Shown here in pieces: positions 55,101 through 64,000 of a stretch of 64,000 nt of DNA. The first letter of the stretch is position 1. Every line of letters starts with the position of its first letter. The stretch is from Pseudoalteromonas sp. XI10 (GTDB lineage Bacteria; Pseudomonadota; Gammaproteobacteria; Enterobacterales; Alteromonadaceae). The stretch lies in NCBI RefSeq assembly GCF_001469895.1, contig NZ_LOPY01000026.1, positions 113,799 through 177,798 on the forward strand, read 5' to 3'. A program made the translations under genes and the position numbers. Under the pieces are notes generated by a model. The model saw only the letters and a list, made by a program, of their open reading frames with translations, made no database searches and had not been told where the DNA came from.

Positions 55101-56678
55101 AGTCTGCTCATTGTAGCGGTATAACTTGCCAGACATACTCAGTACGTATTCGTCGGGGTGGTCTGGCAGTGGCTTTAAAAAAGCATGGGCATTAACTAGG
55201 TCAACTTGTTCTTTTAGTCCTTTAATTTTTGAAAGTTCGCCAGTTTTACCATTGTACTTATAAAAATTTTGGTCATCTAAAAATGCAAATTGATCATTGC
55301 CCATAGCACGAAAGCCCCAGTTAGGGCCGTAATTTATAAGGTGCATGGCCTCAGCATTGCCTTTTATAGGCACTAGTTCACCTTTTTGTTTATCAAACAA
55401 GGCAAGACCTATGTATTTCATTAGCCACAGATAACGGTTGCTGTCATCAATGTTAGCTTCAGTAATACCATAAATACCATGCTCACCATGAAAGGCTTTT
55501 TCATCGTTACTAACTAAATATGGTGTAATATTTTTAGTAAGTTGGTTGTACTTCATTAGGCCATTATCTGTACCTATCCAAACGGTATCATTTTGATCTT
55601 GTAATACCGACCAGACATTATTATTGAAGCGAGCTTGGTTATTTTTTAATTCAATATGTTTAAAACGTCTTGCGAGTGTTGACCAAGTAAAAACGCCTTG
55701 AGAGCGAGATGCAAGCCACAGCAATCCTGTTTTATCAATCATTACATCTTGAATTGAATTGTCAGACATCAAAAACTTACTTTGTTCAAAGTTTAAGATG
55801 AACTCAACCGACATGGTTTGGCGATTAAATTCGAACAATCCTTTTTCTGTGACGATATATTCACCAAATGAGTTAACAGAATAGTCCCAAATATTTAAGT
55901 TAGGGATTAACAGCCTTACCTTATCAAATGCCAATAAACGGTTAGCGTTAAAAGGGATATCAAACATGCCCTCTACAGTGCCAACAAATAAGCCCAGTTG
56001 CGCATCGACCCTTAAAAATTTTACGTTTTTATTATCTTCGGTGACCTGAGATTTATCGGTTAGCGGAATATGCGAGATATGATCATCTGCAAGGTTTTTT
56101 GAGAAAAGCCCATTTGATGTGCCGATATATAAAAAGTTGTCGTGCAGGGTGAGTGCTCGCACAATGTGCTCTTCTTTATTGATAGAAAACTCATGCAAAA
56201 ACTTTTTTGATTGCTTGTTGTATGAATAAACGTGCTGAGCAATAGCGAAGTAAAAAAAGTAATCGTCTTCAGTGATTGCTAAAATAGGCGAAAAGAAAAC
56301 ATCTTCAGGGTCTAGTTTGCCAGAATAGATTTTTTCGACTTTTAGTGTTTTTGGGTCTATTAGAAAAGCACCTGAAAACTCAGTGCTGACGAAAATGTTT
56401 CCGTCGTCAGTTTTATGCATTGTGGTAATTTGTCGCTGATCGAGCATGTACTCTCCAGCAAAAGGCGCTACCTGATAACCATCATACCTATTTAAGCCTT
56501 GGTAAGTACCAATCCAGATAAAGCCTAAATCATCTTGCACGATTTTAGTTACACTGCCTTGCGTAAGTCCTTCATCGGTCGAAATACGCTGCATTTGCAA
56601 AGCATAGTTTTGTGCCAACGCCGAAGAGGAAAGCGTGAAGAACAGCAAACTGAAAATCAAAAGAAAAAGTTTAGGCAC
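52143..56678 (-). CDS. Two-component-type propeller receptor with PAS, GGDEF and EAL domains
   Basis: 1511 residues. Seen: signal peptide (about 1-22), two beta-propellers of Reg_prop repeats (about 30-700; IWIGTYQGLNRYDG and LLWLASRSQGVF types), Y_Y_Y domain (about 715-780), one helix (about 790-810), two PAS regions (about 830-945 and 955-1080), GGDEF (about 1085-1245) with SGDEF in place of GGDEF, and EAL (about 1255-1505) with intact ELLMRW, NLSP, LEITENT and DDFGTGYSSL. The EAL phosphodiesterase should be active; cyclase activity is uncertain because the first Gly is Ser. The propeller probably senses a carbohydrate or periplasmic signal. Convergent overlap of 26 bp with the kinase gene. 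Confidence 0.93.
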   Translation of the reverse strand: MPKLFLLIFSLLFFTLSSSALAQNYALQMQRISTDEGLTQGSVTKIVQDDLGFIWIGTYQGLNRYDGYQVAPFAGEYMLDQRQITTMHKTDDGNIFVSTEFSGAFLIDPKTLKVEKIYSGKLDPEDVFFSPILAITEDDYFFYFAIAQHVYSYNKQSKKFLHEFSINKEEHIVRALTLHDNFLYIGTSNGLFSKNLADDHISHIPLTDKSQVTEDNKNVKFLRVDAQLGLFVGTVEGMFDIPFNANRLLAFDKVRLLIPNLNIWDYSVNSFGEYIVTEKGLFEFNRQTMSVEFILNFEQSKFLMSDNSIQDVMIDKTGLLWLASRSQGVFTWSTLARRFKHIELKNNQARFNNNVWSVLQDQNDTVWIGTDNGLMKYNQLTKNITPYLVSNDEKAFHGEHGIYGITEANIDDSNRYLWLMKYIGLALFDKQKGELVPIKGNAEAMHLINYGPNWGFRAMGNDQFAFLDDQNFYKYNGKTGELSKIKGLKEQVDLVNAHAFLKPLPDHPDEYVLSMSGKLYRYNEQTQKLTLIYQTENYNPLAFTTIDDWVMDYNNTLWLGSADEGLIGIDAKTYEVKHRINIQSGLKAKSVFALQIDRFGFLWLGTQNGLYRLDLSSLELDRYFIRDGLAVNEFNIDADTTLHNGQLAFGSTRGVLLLSPEDFLSSPVEAGNINTEITNVTLLSRELNYHPYKYVNTPLQITYDDMGLAVTFSNFDTINKDKTSYRVTLDGPTSLQYDKLTTNEVFFTKLPPGDYVLSVSSSTELSDAISASRQLRFNVAHAPWSSPAAKASYVIIVLAVLFFLFWQYRARQQMIGRAHAEAVKSQQQTELALSSTKSGVWEINLAEQFLRTTRFSAELGYAEYKDGISLNKFVGLVHPHDRNNVTSQWQLFCKQTNNEQWNTTYRLKHKNGSWLWYEDIGRIVATDENNRPLKITGIYTNITEQRANAQQASVLGEAFGQINDWLLILDNQLKPFSANASFGEAFATPNNVAELTSRDFIAAIGRAKYLEYIDVLKTLKPKQNWKTEAVIRTLKSPAHPVHISVTAVAKESQTISHYVIVISDLTEQKRAEDDLRYLANYDPLTGLPNRSLMYTKISNCINNAKKYNKLAALLFIDLDKFKPVNDSFGHAVGDQLLCDITQRVSLMLPENAVIGRQSGDEFLVLIKDLHSPQTLSDLVKKLTEELASKVIIDDFSINISASVGVALYPFDAKTADDLIKNSDIAMMHAKQSGRNNFKYFTEQMNNQLTKKLLLENALKDAFKDDELFNNYQPIVNAKTKKINGVELLMRWKNEQGFVSPAEFIPIAEEIGLIDALTEQALDRALTELLPMLRANPQFYLSLNLSPTHILKSNLTERLLLILNNHMVKPVQLRLEITENTLLEDKEKASKQLQKLKNAGFKLLLDDFGTGYSSLTYLSQFPIDVIKIDQSFVRNIGQDKSNESIIKTIHALSSNLGLYCIAEGVETGEQISFLTEMGCEDLQGYYFAKPMLADDLIAESTIQGIIDRLNAL

Positions 56679-56847
56679 TGACTGATTAACCCTAAATTAT
56701 TATTTGCGCATAATTTTTAACAAAATATAGCACAATTATGACCGTAATTAATGGTTCTGAAAAGAAAAAATAGTAATAAGGTCTACTTGTTGCTGAAACT
56801 GAAACCTATGCTATAACTAGTTCAATTATCAGCAATTTGAGAACGTG

Positions 56848-57402
56848 ATGCGCCATTCATTTATAAGCCAAAAAAGTAATGCATTGTTATTGATTATTGA
56901 CCTTCAGGCAGGGCTTGAACCGGTAATTAACGACTTTGGCTTAGCTGTTAATCAGACCGAAAAGTTAATAAAAGCAGCTAAAGCTTTAGATATTCCCTAT
57001 TTATTTACCGAACAAAACCCAACCAAGTTAGGTAAAAGTAGTGAACAGCTCTTACCTTTTATAACTGGCACTAACTGCTATCACAAAATACATTTTAGCG
57101 CATGCCAAGAGGTTCAATTTAACAACTTATTGGCTGGCTTTAACCGTAAGCAAATAGTGGTAACGGGTACAGAGTCGCATGTGTGTGTACTGCAAACTTG
57201 TTTAGACTTAATTGCCAATGGTTATCAGGTGTTTGTAGTGGAAGATGCCATTGCATCACGCAACGAAAAACACAAAGAGTTAGCAATTAAGCAGCTATTG
57301 GCAGCAGGTGCTATTATTAGCTGTACAGAAAGTGTGATATTTCAATGGCTAGAAAAAGCAGGGACCGATCAATTTAGAGCATTATTGCAATTAATAAAGT
57401 GA
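56848..57402 (+). CDS. Isochorismatase-family hydrolase (YcaC-like)
   Basis: 184 residues from ATG 56848 (GTG 56845 is also possible). Seen: LLIIDLQAGL (catalytic Asp), a likely Lys in YHKIHFS, and the nucleophile Cys in TESHVCVLQTC. The Asp-Lys-Cys triad is typical of isochorismatase-like amidases such as YcaC. The substrate is unknown. A single gene. Confidence 0.88.
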   Translation: MRHSFISQKSNALLLIIDLQAGLEPVINDFGLAVNQTEKLIKAAKALDIPYLFTEQNPTKLGKSSEQLLPFITGTNCYHKIHFSACQEVQFNNLLAGFNRKQIVVTGTESHVCVLQTCLDLIANGYQVFVVEDAIASRNEKHKELAIKQLLAAGAIISCTESVIFQWLEKAGTDQFRALLQLIK

Positions 57403-57478
57403 ACCATGATGCGCATCAAACCGTATTGGCTCGATTAGTTGTATTTTTGTAAATTATTTAATAATTAAGGCTTTATCT

Positions 57479-58945
57479 ATGACGAGTGTGCGCCGCCTTT
57501 TTACTTATTTATTCCTTTTATTGTTTGTTGAATCTTTAATTTTAGGTTTTATCTATTCGACCCTTATTACCGGTTTGGTAACGGGTTTATTATTGCTATC
57601 TTTACCGCTTTGGATGCTCCATCAATATCCAACGAGCAAGTTAACAGCCCATGTTGTGGCTGCCGGTTGCATGATGTTTTCGTTTTTACACATCCAGCAA
57701 AGCTACGGTCTCATTGAAGTTCACTTTGAAATATTTATTTTGATGGCCGTGTTGATCATGTTTGTTGAATGGCGCGTGTTTATTACTGCACTTGCTTTTG
57801 TGGCCGTTCACCATTTGAGCTTTTACTTTTTACAGATAAACGAAGTCGGTTTATACGTTTTTGACCCAGACAGACTGTATTTTAGCACCGTACTTATTCA
57901 TGCCGTGTATGCCATTGTTGAAGCAATTGTAGCCGGCTATATTGCTAAAACCCTACATCGTGAACGTAGTTCTGGCTTATCGTTAAGCACAACGACAGAG
58001 CAGATAATGGCCGACGAAAACAGCATTAATATTAGTTTAAGAGCGGATGATAGCCACAGTGAAGTTGTAGCGGGTTTTAACCGTTTACTGGGTTTCGTAT
58101 CGAGTGTGATAGGTGATGTTCAAAGCCAAAGTAGTGTTTTAAAAAATCAGTCTAAACAATTACTTGAAGTACACGACGAATTGCATGAGCAAGCACTTCA
58201 TCGTGAGCAGCTATCGACGGATATCGCGCAGTCAGGTGAACGAGTCGCCGAAGGCTTTGCCCATGTTGAACAAGAAAGTAATGAACTACAAACACAGTTT
58301 GAGCAGCTCCATTTAAGTGCCACAGAGGCATTAAATGAAGTGGCGAATACCGATAGCAAAACGGCTGAGCTTGCTAATAACCTTCAAGAAGCAGATCAAA
58401 ACATTAGCCAACTTGTAAGTGCATGTTCGCATATCTCTGAATTGCTTAATGAGATTTCGTCAATTGCTGAGCAAACGAATTTACTTGCGCTTAACGCTGC
58501 AATTGAAGCTGCACGTGCTGGTGAACAAGGCCGCGGCTTTGCGGTAGTGGCTGATGAAGTCAGAAACTTAGCAACGCGTAGTAAAAACACGACGGATAAA
58601 ATAACCAATACGCTTGAAAGTTTGATGCAAAATAGCGCCTCATCAACTAAGTCGATGCAGGGTAGTGTTGCGCTTATAGAGCAGTTATCAGCAATTAGTT
58701 CGCAGATGAAACTGCAAATTACCGAGATGACAGAGCAGGTGAATGTTGCTGCAAGCAGCTCACAATCGGTTGCACATGTAGTGCAAAATCAAGCGGGCAA
58801 TACGCGTGCTATTGCCGATAATTCACAGGCCTTAATTGCTAACCAAGCCAACGACAACTTGATGATTGAAAAACTCACCGATCGCGTACAGTTAATTGAT
58901 GTAAGTATCGATGTACTGGAGCAAGGTATTGCTAAATTCAAATAG
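57479..58945 (+). CDS. Chemoreceptor with six-helix histidine-rich membrane sensor
   Basis: 488 residues without a large periplasmic domain. Seen: about six helices (residues 8-160) with [16 protein letters not shown] (His71, Glu80, His82), a VEWR motif, [10 protein letters not shown] (His111, His112) and LIHAVY (His141), then a HAMP-free linker and a signalling domain with [20 protein letters not shown]. The same HxxxGxIExHF/HH pattern occurs in membrane sensors of bacterial kinases and cyclases. The buried His/Glu set suggests a metal, haem or redox sensor, by inference. Its 3' end overlaps the DUF6436-like gene. Confidence 0.88.
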   Translation: MTSVRRLFTYLFLLLFVESLILGFIYSTLITGLVTGLLLLSLPLWMLHQYPTSKLTAHVVAAGCMMFSFLHIQQSYGLIEVHFEIFILMAVLIMFVEWRVFITALAFVAVHHLSFYFLQINEVGLYVFDPDRLYFSTVLIHAVYAIVEAIVAGYIAKTLHRERSSGLSLSTTTEQIMADENSINISLRADDSHSEVVAGFNRLLGFVSSVIGDVQSQSSVLKNQSKQLLEVHDELHEQALHREQLSTDIAQSGERVAEGFAHVEQESNELQTQFEQLHLSATEALNEVANTDSKTAELANNLQEADQNISQLVSACSHISELLNEISSIAEQTNLLALNAAIEAARAGEQGRGFAVVADEVRNLATRSKNTTDKITNTLESLMQNSASSTKSMQGSVALIEQLSAISSQMKLQITEMTEQVNVAASSSQSVAHVVQNQAGNTRAIADNSQALIANQANDNLMIEKLTDRVQLIDVSIDVLEQGIAKFK

Positions 58946-59444
58946 CAAATGGCTGATAATGGCAACTCTACTTTGGGTTGCCTCTGTAGCATTAGCCTTG
59001 GTGTTTGCTTATTCTCAACAAGCAAGCACCTTTGATCCAGATAAAAAGCTAGCCACAGCAAATTGGTTACCTGCTTTTCAACAAAGTATGGAGCTTGGCA
59101 TCACTAATGCAGATACCTTGTACATTATTGATGAAAATACCTGCGTATGCTCAGAGCGTTCACAACCGCATATAACAAGCCTTAGCAGCTATGCAGCAGA
59201 GCAAGGTATTAAAGTAATAAAACTTAAACCAACATCTGCGGTTGCTGCAATATTACCCGCTCAACCTGCCGCAATACTTGTTTCAGAAAATCAACAGCTT
59301 GTGTATGCAGGGCCATTATCAAAAGGACTCGCCTGTTCTAGTCAGAATGGCTTTGTTGAGTTAGTAATTGCAAACCTACGAGCGGGTTTTAATAGCCAAT
59401 TTATTAATTCAGACGCCGAGGGATGTTATTGTGAAATTAATTGA
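58911..59444 (+). CDS. DUF6436-like membrane-anchored thioredoxin-fold protein
   Basis: 177 residues if ATG 58911 is used (overlapping the chemoreceptor by 35 bp); Met at 58959 is a plausible shorter start, and no clear ribosome site decides. Seen: one N-terminal helix, then a thioredoxin-like region with TCVCSER (CxC, in the place of a redox motif) and a C-terminal GCYCEIN (second CxC). These pairs suggest a redox or metal-binding role in the periplasm. The overlap suggests joint expression with the chemoreceptor. Confidence 0.65.
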   Translation: MYWSKVLLNSNSKWLIMATLLWVASVALALVFAYSQQASTFDPDKKLATANWLPAFQQSMELGITNADTLYIIDENTCVCSERSQPHITSLSSYAAEQGIKVIKLKPTSAVAAILPAQPAAILVSENQQLVYAGPLSKGLACSSQNGFVELVIANLRAGFNSQFINSDAEGCYCEIN

Positions 59445-59462
59445 GCTAGAAAGGTAAGTAAA

Positions 59463-59485
59463 AGAGGCCAAGTATATTGGCCTCT
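59463..59485 (-). terminator. Terminator after the CHRD gene
   Basis: 9-bp stem AGAGGCCAA/TTGGCCTCT with 5-nt loop; on the minus strand it is followed by TTTTAC. It lies between convergent genes. Confidence 0.78.
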
Positions 59486-59497
59486 GATTCTATAAAA

Positions 59498-61771
59498 TTA
59501 TTGGATTTGGCCTCGTATCTCACCGCTTGGATTTGCAGGCGTATGAATGTTTACATAATGACCGCCTGAAGCTAAAACTGAAAAGATATCGGCATTTATC
59601 ATTAAGCTTGTGCTGCTCATCCAGCGATTCATATCATCACTGTCTTGTACAAGGGGAGCTAACACAGGGCCATTTTCACCTGCTACGCCGGTATGAATGT
59701 GGGCTGCACTTGCATCGCTTACACCCGATGTAAGTACTTGCAGTTCAACACTATAATCATTGGTATTCACTAGCGCATAACCATCACCAGATGCATCCGT
59801 TGTAACCGCGGGTACTTCTTGTTCACCAGAAAGCGGGAAGGTTACAAACACATAGTTATCGGTAAGGATTTGACCGCGTAGTTCACCACCTGGGTTAGCT
59901 GGAGTATGCACATTAACGTAGTGACCACCTGATGCGAGTACTGCAAAAATATCTGCGTTAATCATGGTGTTTTCTGGTGTTTGCCATAGGTTCACGTTGT
60001 CGCTTGACTGCTCTAACGCGGCAAGAACGTCGCCATTGGTGCCTATTCGACCAGTATGAATGTGGGCAGCAGTAGCATCACTCACACCTTCGGTTAACGC
60101 TCTTAATTCTAAATGGTAGTTATCCATGTTAACTAATGCATAACCACTACCTGATGCCATCGTATCAACCGCAGGAACTTCTTGCATACCACTAAGTGGG
60201 AAGGTTACGAGCTGATAGTTATCTGTCAGGATTTGACCTCTAATTTCGCCACCCGTGTTAGCAGGCGTATGCACGTTAACGTAATGACCACCTGATGCAA
60301 GTACCTCAAAGATCTCAGCGTTGATCATGGTATTTGCTGGTGTCATCCACATGCCTGCGTCAGTTGTTGACTGCTCAAGTGCAACGAGTACGTCGCCATT
60401 CGTGCCAATTCGGCCAGTGTGAATGTGTGCACCTGTTGCATCATCAACACCCATTGTGTTTACTAATAGCTCTAAAGCATAGTTATCCATGTTAATTAAT
60501 GCATAGCCTTCACCGCTTGCATCAGTTTCGACTGCAGGAACTTCTTGCTCACCGCTTAGTTTAAAACTCGTAAAGCCATAGTTGCTGGTTAGGATTTGCC
60601 CGCGAAGCTCGCCGCCAGCATTAGCAGGTGTATGAACATTGACATAGTGACCGCCAGAAGCCAGCACTGCAAAAATATCCGCGTTGATTTGCGTGTTGCT
60701 TGGTGTCATCCAGACATTACTGTCGTCCATTGATTGTTCAAGAGCTACTAATACATCGCCATTAGTACCGATACGGCCTGTATGAATGTGCGCAGCACTT
60801 GCATCGTCTAAGCCTGACGTGACAACAGTTAGCTCTACACTGTAGTCTGTTGTATCAACAAGGGCATAACCATCACCATCAGCCATGGTGCTGACCATAG
60901 GAACTTCTTGATTACCACTTAAGTCAAAGGTCGCAACTGCATAGTTGTCTGTTAAGATTTGGCCGCGAATTTCGCCACCGGCAAATTCAGGCGTATGAAC
61001 ATTAACATAGTGACCGCCGTCTAAAAGTACCGCCAGAGTGTCGCTGTCGATCATGGTGCCTTCTGGTACAACCCAGTCAGTCATGACTTCGTCGTCTTGT
61101 TCTAAAGTCACGAATACATCACCATTTGAGCCTAATTTTCCTGTATGGATGTGAGCTGCTGTAGCGTCATCAACACCCATAGTCACCGCACGAAGTCGTA
61201 ATTCTGTCGTGGCGCTATCATAAGATGCATAGCCATAACCCATTGCGTCACTGTCGTTCATAGGCACTTGCTGATCGCCATTTAAAACAAACGTGATGAT
61301 ACTCGTTGTATCAGGCACAATTTGCGCACGGAGTTCGCCGTTTGCATACTGTTCGGTATGAAGGTTAATGTACCAATCGCCATCCATTAAATCAGCGATC
61401 AAGCTTTCATCAAGGTCGGTAATTGCGACTTCATACATACCATCGGTAGTGGCTTCAAATGCAAAAGCAACATCACCATTAGCGCCTAAATCGCCGTCGT
61501 GTATGTGTGCTGCACTAAAGCCTTCGACTGAGCTTGCATCAAGTGTTGCACTAAATTGCATTAAACTTTCGTCAAGCTCTACCGTTGCAGTCGCTGTTTG
61601 CATTGAGTCATTCATTGGCACTTCTTGTTTGCCACTTAAAGTTACAGAATAAGTTTTACTTGGAGTGAATTCTTGAACTGGGGGAGGGGTAACAACTTCG
61701 GTATTATTGTCATCATCATCGCTACACGCGGTGAGAAAAAGTAAGCTGCTAGCCAGGAGTATGTATTTCAT
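59498..61771 (-). CDS. Lipoprotein of six tandem CHRD domains
   Basis: 757 residues. Lipobox LTAC (Cys16) then an acidic DDDDNN linker, then six CHRD units of ~120 residues, each with SGxQEVP, GYAL(V/I), AHIHTGxxGxNGDVL and GGHYVN(V)HTP...GE(L/I)RGQI. Units 3-6 are very similar in protein and DNA (period ~358 bp), which suggests recent duplication. CHRD domains were defined in chordin; bacterial ones are surface or secreted proteins of unknown role. A single gene with its own terminator. Confidence 0.92.
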   Translation of the reverse strand: MKYILLASSLLFLTACSDDDDNNTEVVTPPPVQEFTPSKTYSVTLSGKQEVPMNDSMQTATATVELDESLMQFSATLDASSVEGFSAAHIHDGDLGANGDVAFAFEATTDGMYEVAITDLDESLIADLMDGDWYINLHTEQYANGELRAQIVPDTTSIITFVLNGDQQVPMNDSDAMGYGYASYDSATTELRLRAVTMGVDDATAAHIHTGKLGSNGDVFVTLEQDDEVMTDWVVPEGTMIDSDTLAVLLDGGHYVNVHTPEFAGGEIRGQILTDNYAVATFDLSGNQEVPMVSTMADGDGYALVDTTDYSVELTVVTSGLDDASAAHIHTGRIGTNGDVLVALEQSMDDSNVWMTPSNTQINADIFAVLASGGHYVNVHTPANAGGELRGQILTSNYGFTSFKLSGEQEVPAVETDASGEGYALINMDNYALELLVNTMGVDDATGAHIHTGRIGTNGDVLVALEQSTTDAGMWMTPANTMINAEIFEVLASGGHYVNVHTPANTGGEIRGQILTDNYQLVTFPLSGMQEVPAVDTMASGSGYALVNMDNYHLELRALTEGVSDATAAHIHTGRIGTNGDVLAALEQSSDNVNLWQTPENTMINADIFAVLASGGHYVNVHTPANPGGELRGQILTDNYVFVTFPLSGEQEVPAVTTDASGDGYALVNTNDYSVELQVLTSGVSDASAAHIHTGVAGENGPVLAPLVQDSDDMNRWMSSTSLMINADIFSVLASGGHYVNIHTPANPSGEIRGQIQ

Positions 61772-62069
61772 CGTTCTTCCTTATATCTTTGTATGTTCGG
61801 ACGTTACGACGTGTCCATTTCAATAAGGCTTACGGCAGGTGTTTAAAAAGAGATCACAAAAGGTTATTTAAAAGTTAAAAACTGGTTCTTTAGTATTGGT
61901 TTGTTGAAAGAGGGGATTAATAGTTAAAGTTTAATATCGCTAACTTTAAAGAAACATACATGCTTAGCAACATAAAAAGTTTTGGGTGGTAAATGGGTAC
62001 GGATTGTGCATCTATTTTGTTTTCAAAAGGTTTATAGCTAAACGTCAAAAAATTAACGATAGGAAAACT

Positions 62070-62486
62070 ATGCAGCTAACTTCGTACACATCCTCATTCC
62101 TAAAAGAGCCATTATTAGATCAGCAAAATAAAAATGAGCTAAACCCAGAAAGTGAAAAAGCAACAAACCTTCAAGGCTCTAAACAACAAGAAGCGGGCGT
62201 TGATTCTGATCCACAAGCAGAAGCTCAATCAAAGACATCGCAAACACAGCAAGAGCTAGTAGTAAAAATAAAGGAGTTACAAAATAAGATTAATAGTTTA
62301 AAAAGCAATAAAGACCTAGCTCCAGAACAACGAGAAAGTGAGTTACTAGAGCTTAATAAACAACTTGATGAAGAAATAAATGCAGTCCAGCTTGCCGTAA
62401 AAAGTAATGTTTCTACGATGATAAACTCATTGTTTGCTCCTACTTCTAGTAATCACTCTGGTATGCTGTTTAACAATAAAGCGTAA
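62070..62486 (+). CDS. Hypothetical coiled-coil protein
   Basis: Not recognised. 138 residues from ATG 62070 (AGGA ribosome site; the frame opens at 61986). Gln/Glu/Ser-rich N-terminal half with no signal peptide, then a coiled coil (about 65-115; heptads in ELVVKIKELQNKINSL). Probably cytosolic and oligomeric. Between divergent/convergent neighbours, no operon. Confidence 0.65.
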   Translation: MQLTSYTSSFLKEPLLDQQNKNELNPESEKATNLQGSKQQEAGVDSDPQAEAQSKTSQTQQELVVKIKELQNKINSLKSNKDLAPEQRESELLELNKQLDEEINAVQLAVKSNVSTMINSLFAPTSSNHSGMLFNNKA

Positions 62487-62543
62487 GTTTAAGGCAAAGC
62501 GCTTGTTCGCAGTTACTTTGCCAATTGAATATTTATAAGTCCG

Positions 62544-63146
62544 CTAAATCACATACTTTGTAAGTGAGTAGATGAGAGTACATATAAAGGTAAATAGGAA
62601 GAACCATTTTATGTGAACTGTTATTGGTGACCCGCGTTTGGCTGTTCTGATCATAGTGACTGGGTAATCATACTCAACGAGTGTCTTGAAAAGTTCAGGA
62701 TGCTCTAAGCTCCAGTCATTTAAAGGAATTGAATCACCATAGCGAGTTTTAAAAATAACAGAAAATAGATAGGCACGCCTAGGTTGTGGATCGTTAATAT
62801 CGTAGCCGCTTTTGGTGCGTGTAAAATTCCATATGGCTTCAACATTAAGTAAATCTTCTCTTTTAATTGTTCGTGGTTTTCTGTCATCGAATAAAAGTGC
62901 AGGCAGGTAAACCTGTTCTTGGTTTATTTTAATTTCGCACAACGGGGATTCATGGATGAAGTAACGCTTATTGGCAATAAACATTTGAACTAAAAAGTAA
63001 CTGAGATATGTAATGATCACAGCGGCAATTGCACCTGCAGCGGATTGTGTTTTCCAAACAAGGTGGCAAGCAATGATGAATATAGTACCAGTGATTAATT
63101 TTGCTTTGAATTTCTGTGCTTTAGGTAAAGGGACTGCGCATCTCAA
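62544..63146 (-). CDS. Hypothetical membrane protein, 200 residues
   Basis: Not recognised. Basic N-terminus, two helices (about 15-35 and 40-58), a soluble middle with RREDLLNVEAIWNF-like and RRAYLFSVIFKTRYGDSIPL segments, and a C-terminal helix (about 180-198). The soluble part could be a PH-like fold. Single gene, no context. Confidence 0.6.
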   Translation of the reverse strand: MRCAVPLPKAQKFKAKLITGTIFIIACHLVWKTQSAAGAIAAVIITYLSYFLVQMFIANKRYFIHESPLCEIKINQEQVYLPALLFDDRKPRTIKREDLLNVEAIWNFTRTKSGYDINDPQPRRAYLFSVIFKTRYGDSIPLNDWSLEHPELFKTLVEYDYPVTMIRTAKRGSPITVHIKWFFLFTFICTLIYSLTKYVI

Positions 63147-63394
63147 GATAGTATTTCAGGTTGCACTTTCGTTTTTATGAAAGTCTGAAAAAAGATTGAG
63201 CTAAAGTTTTCACGGGTTAATTTAAAAGTAGGCGCTTCCATGTGTCCTCGATTACATATTTAGTATTAGGAGTAAAATAGCAAATGCAGTACTTTACTAT
63301 CAACTAAAAAACACCAGATTTTGTTTAAGTTTGGTTGGAGCATAACTTGCTTTTTATTGGTATAGTAAGTTACTGATAAATGTGAACTGGTGAA

Positions 63395-63682
63395 ATGATA
63401 GATTATTTTCTTATTATTTTGATGGTACTTTCGGCTGTTTTATTTTTGTTTGTAATAGTTTTGTTTATCTTAGCTCCAAAATTCACAAAAAAAGAGCTTT
63501 TCATAAACTACTACGGCGGAACAGGTGCAGTTTATCATGGTTTTAAGCTGTTCAAAGTTGAATCCTATCGGGAAGACAAAGTGTGGGCTTGTAAAGCCAT
63601 TAAATACTCATCTATAGCAATTGTAGTAATGTTTTTCATTATGGTTTTTTTAATAAAATTGAATGGAGTTCAACAGAGCTAG
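63395..63682 (+). CDS. Hypothetical small membrane protein
   Basis: Not recognised. 95 residues: N-terminal helix (about 5-28), a short polar middle with YYGGTGAVYHGFKLF, and a C-terminal helix (about 70-90). No context clue. Confidence 0.5.
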   Translation: MIDYFLIILMVLSAVLFLFVIVLFILAPKFTKKELFINYYGGTGAVYHGFKLFKVESYREDKVWACKAIKYSSIAIVVMFFIMVFLIKLNGVQQS

Positions 63683-63794
63683 GAGTCGGTTCTTGTTTTC
63701 TCTTTCGTGGATTATGGTTAAGCACTATGCCAAACAACGTAATAGCTTTTTTCTGAGCTAATCGTAGAGACTCAAGTTAAATGGTGGAGATAAT

Positions 63795-64000
63795 ATGAGG
63801 TATTTAATTTTTATCCTTTTATTCCAAAGCGGCATTTGCATGGCGTTGCAGCCTATATCTGAATATTGTGAAGACTCTTATCTGTTAGGCCGAATCGGAG
63901 GTGATATTTTTGCAGCAAACAAATGCCTAGTATATGGTTACACTGCTGAGGATATGACTTTCTTTAAGAATAGAAACACAAGTATTGAATTCGATGATAT
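63795..64000 (+). CDS. Secreted protein, N-terminal part (runs off right edge)
   Basis: Open frame from ATG 63795 (GGAGA ribosome site) to the window end: a signal peptide (about 1-16, ending CMA) then EYCEDSYLLGRI and AANKCLVYG with two Cys. Too short to name. Confidence 0.6.
   Translation, partial: MRYLIFILLFQSGICMALQPISEYCEDSYLLGRIGGDIFAANKCLVYGYTAEDMTFFKNRNTSIEFDD

Noticed and set aside
59498..61771. Regular ~358-bp repeats as a CRISPR or satellite array
   Set aside because: The repeats are coding and correspond to CHRD protein domains.

Overview
The window looks like chromosomal DNA of a marine gammaproteobacterium of the order Alteromonadales, most like Pseudoalteromonas. The evidence is AT-rich DNA, several TonB-dependent receptors (TBDRs), four chemoreceptors, large c-di-GMP proteins, ahpC/ahpF and qmcA/nfeD. 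The species call is an inference. I see no rRNA, tRNA, CRISPR array, prophage or insertion sequence.

Layout. 1-7.3 kb is a polymer-use region: a TBDR running off the left edge, divergent from a GH2 lipoprotein, with two near-identical ACCGGT-centred palindromes between them, then a secreted PHB-depolymerase-like esterase. 7.3-21.7 kb is an iron region: a siderophore receptor with a Fur box, a secreted protein with two lectin-like repeats, and two analogous iron modules, each with a TBDR, small membrane proteins and a PepSY membrane protein. A broken rhtA fragment lies beyond module 1, and the intact rhtA lies between the modules. 21.7-31.3 kb has a chemoreceptor, an oxidoreductase, a BMT5-like methyltransferase with a zinc finger, a fadD/SDR pair, and an AraC regulator divergent from an epimerase/cupin pair. 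31.5-33.8 kb is the ahpC-ahpF peroxide defence locus. 33.9-36.8 kb is a chemoreceptor, binding protein and DM13 operon. 37-46 kb has a large secreted repeat protein, a patatin, nfeD/qmcA, a PAS-GGDEF protein, and an AraC regulator divergent from a DUF962/aldolase/BASS-transporter operon. 46-59.5 kb is a signalling region: two chemoreceptors, a CDF metal transporter, a hybrid kinase and a 1511-residue propeller-PAS-GGDEF-EAL protein. 59.5-64 kb holds a six-repeat CHRD lipoprotein and unrecognised small proteins.

How it works together. The iron region reads as Fur-controlled ferrisiderophore uptake: outer-membrane receptors deliver the complex and PepSY membrane proteins probably reduce it at the inner membrane. 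The left-edge genes probably import and cleave a glycan under a LacI-type repressor not encoded here. No clear defence or wholly new system stands out. The best leads are the rhtA remnant with its perfected hairpin beside an iron module, the methyltransferase with a eukaryote-like zinc finger, a His-rich membrane chemoreceptor overlapped by a cysteine-motif protein, the CDF with a changed metal ligand, and a DM13/binding-protein/chemoreceptor operon.
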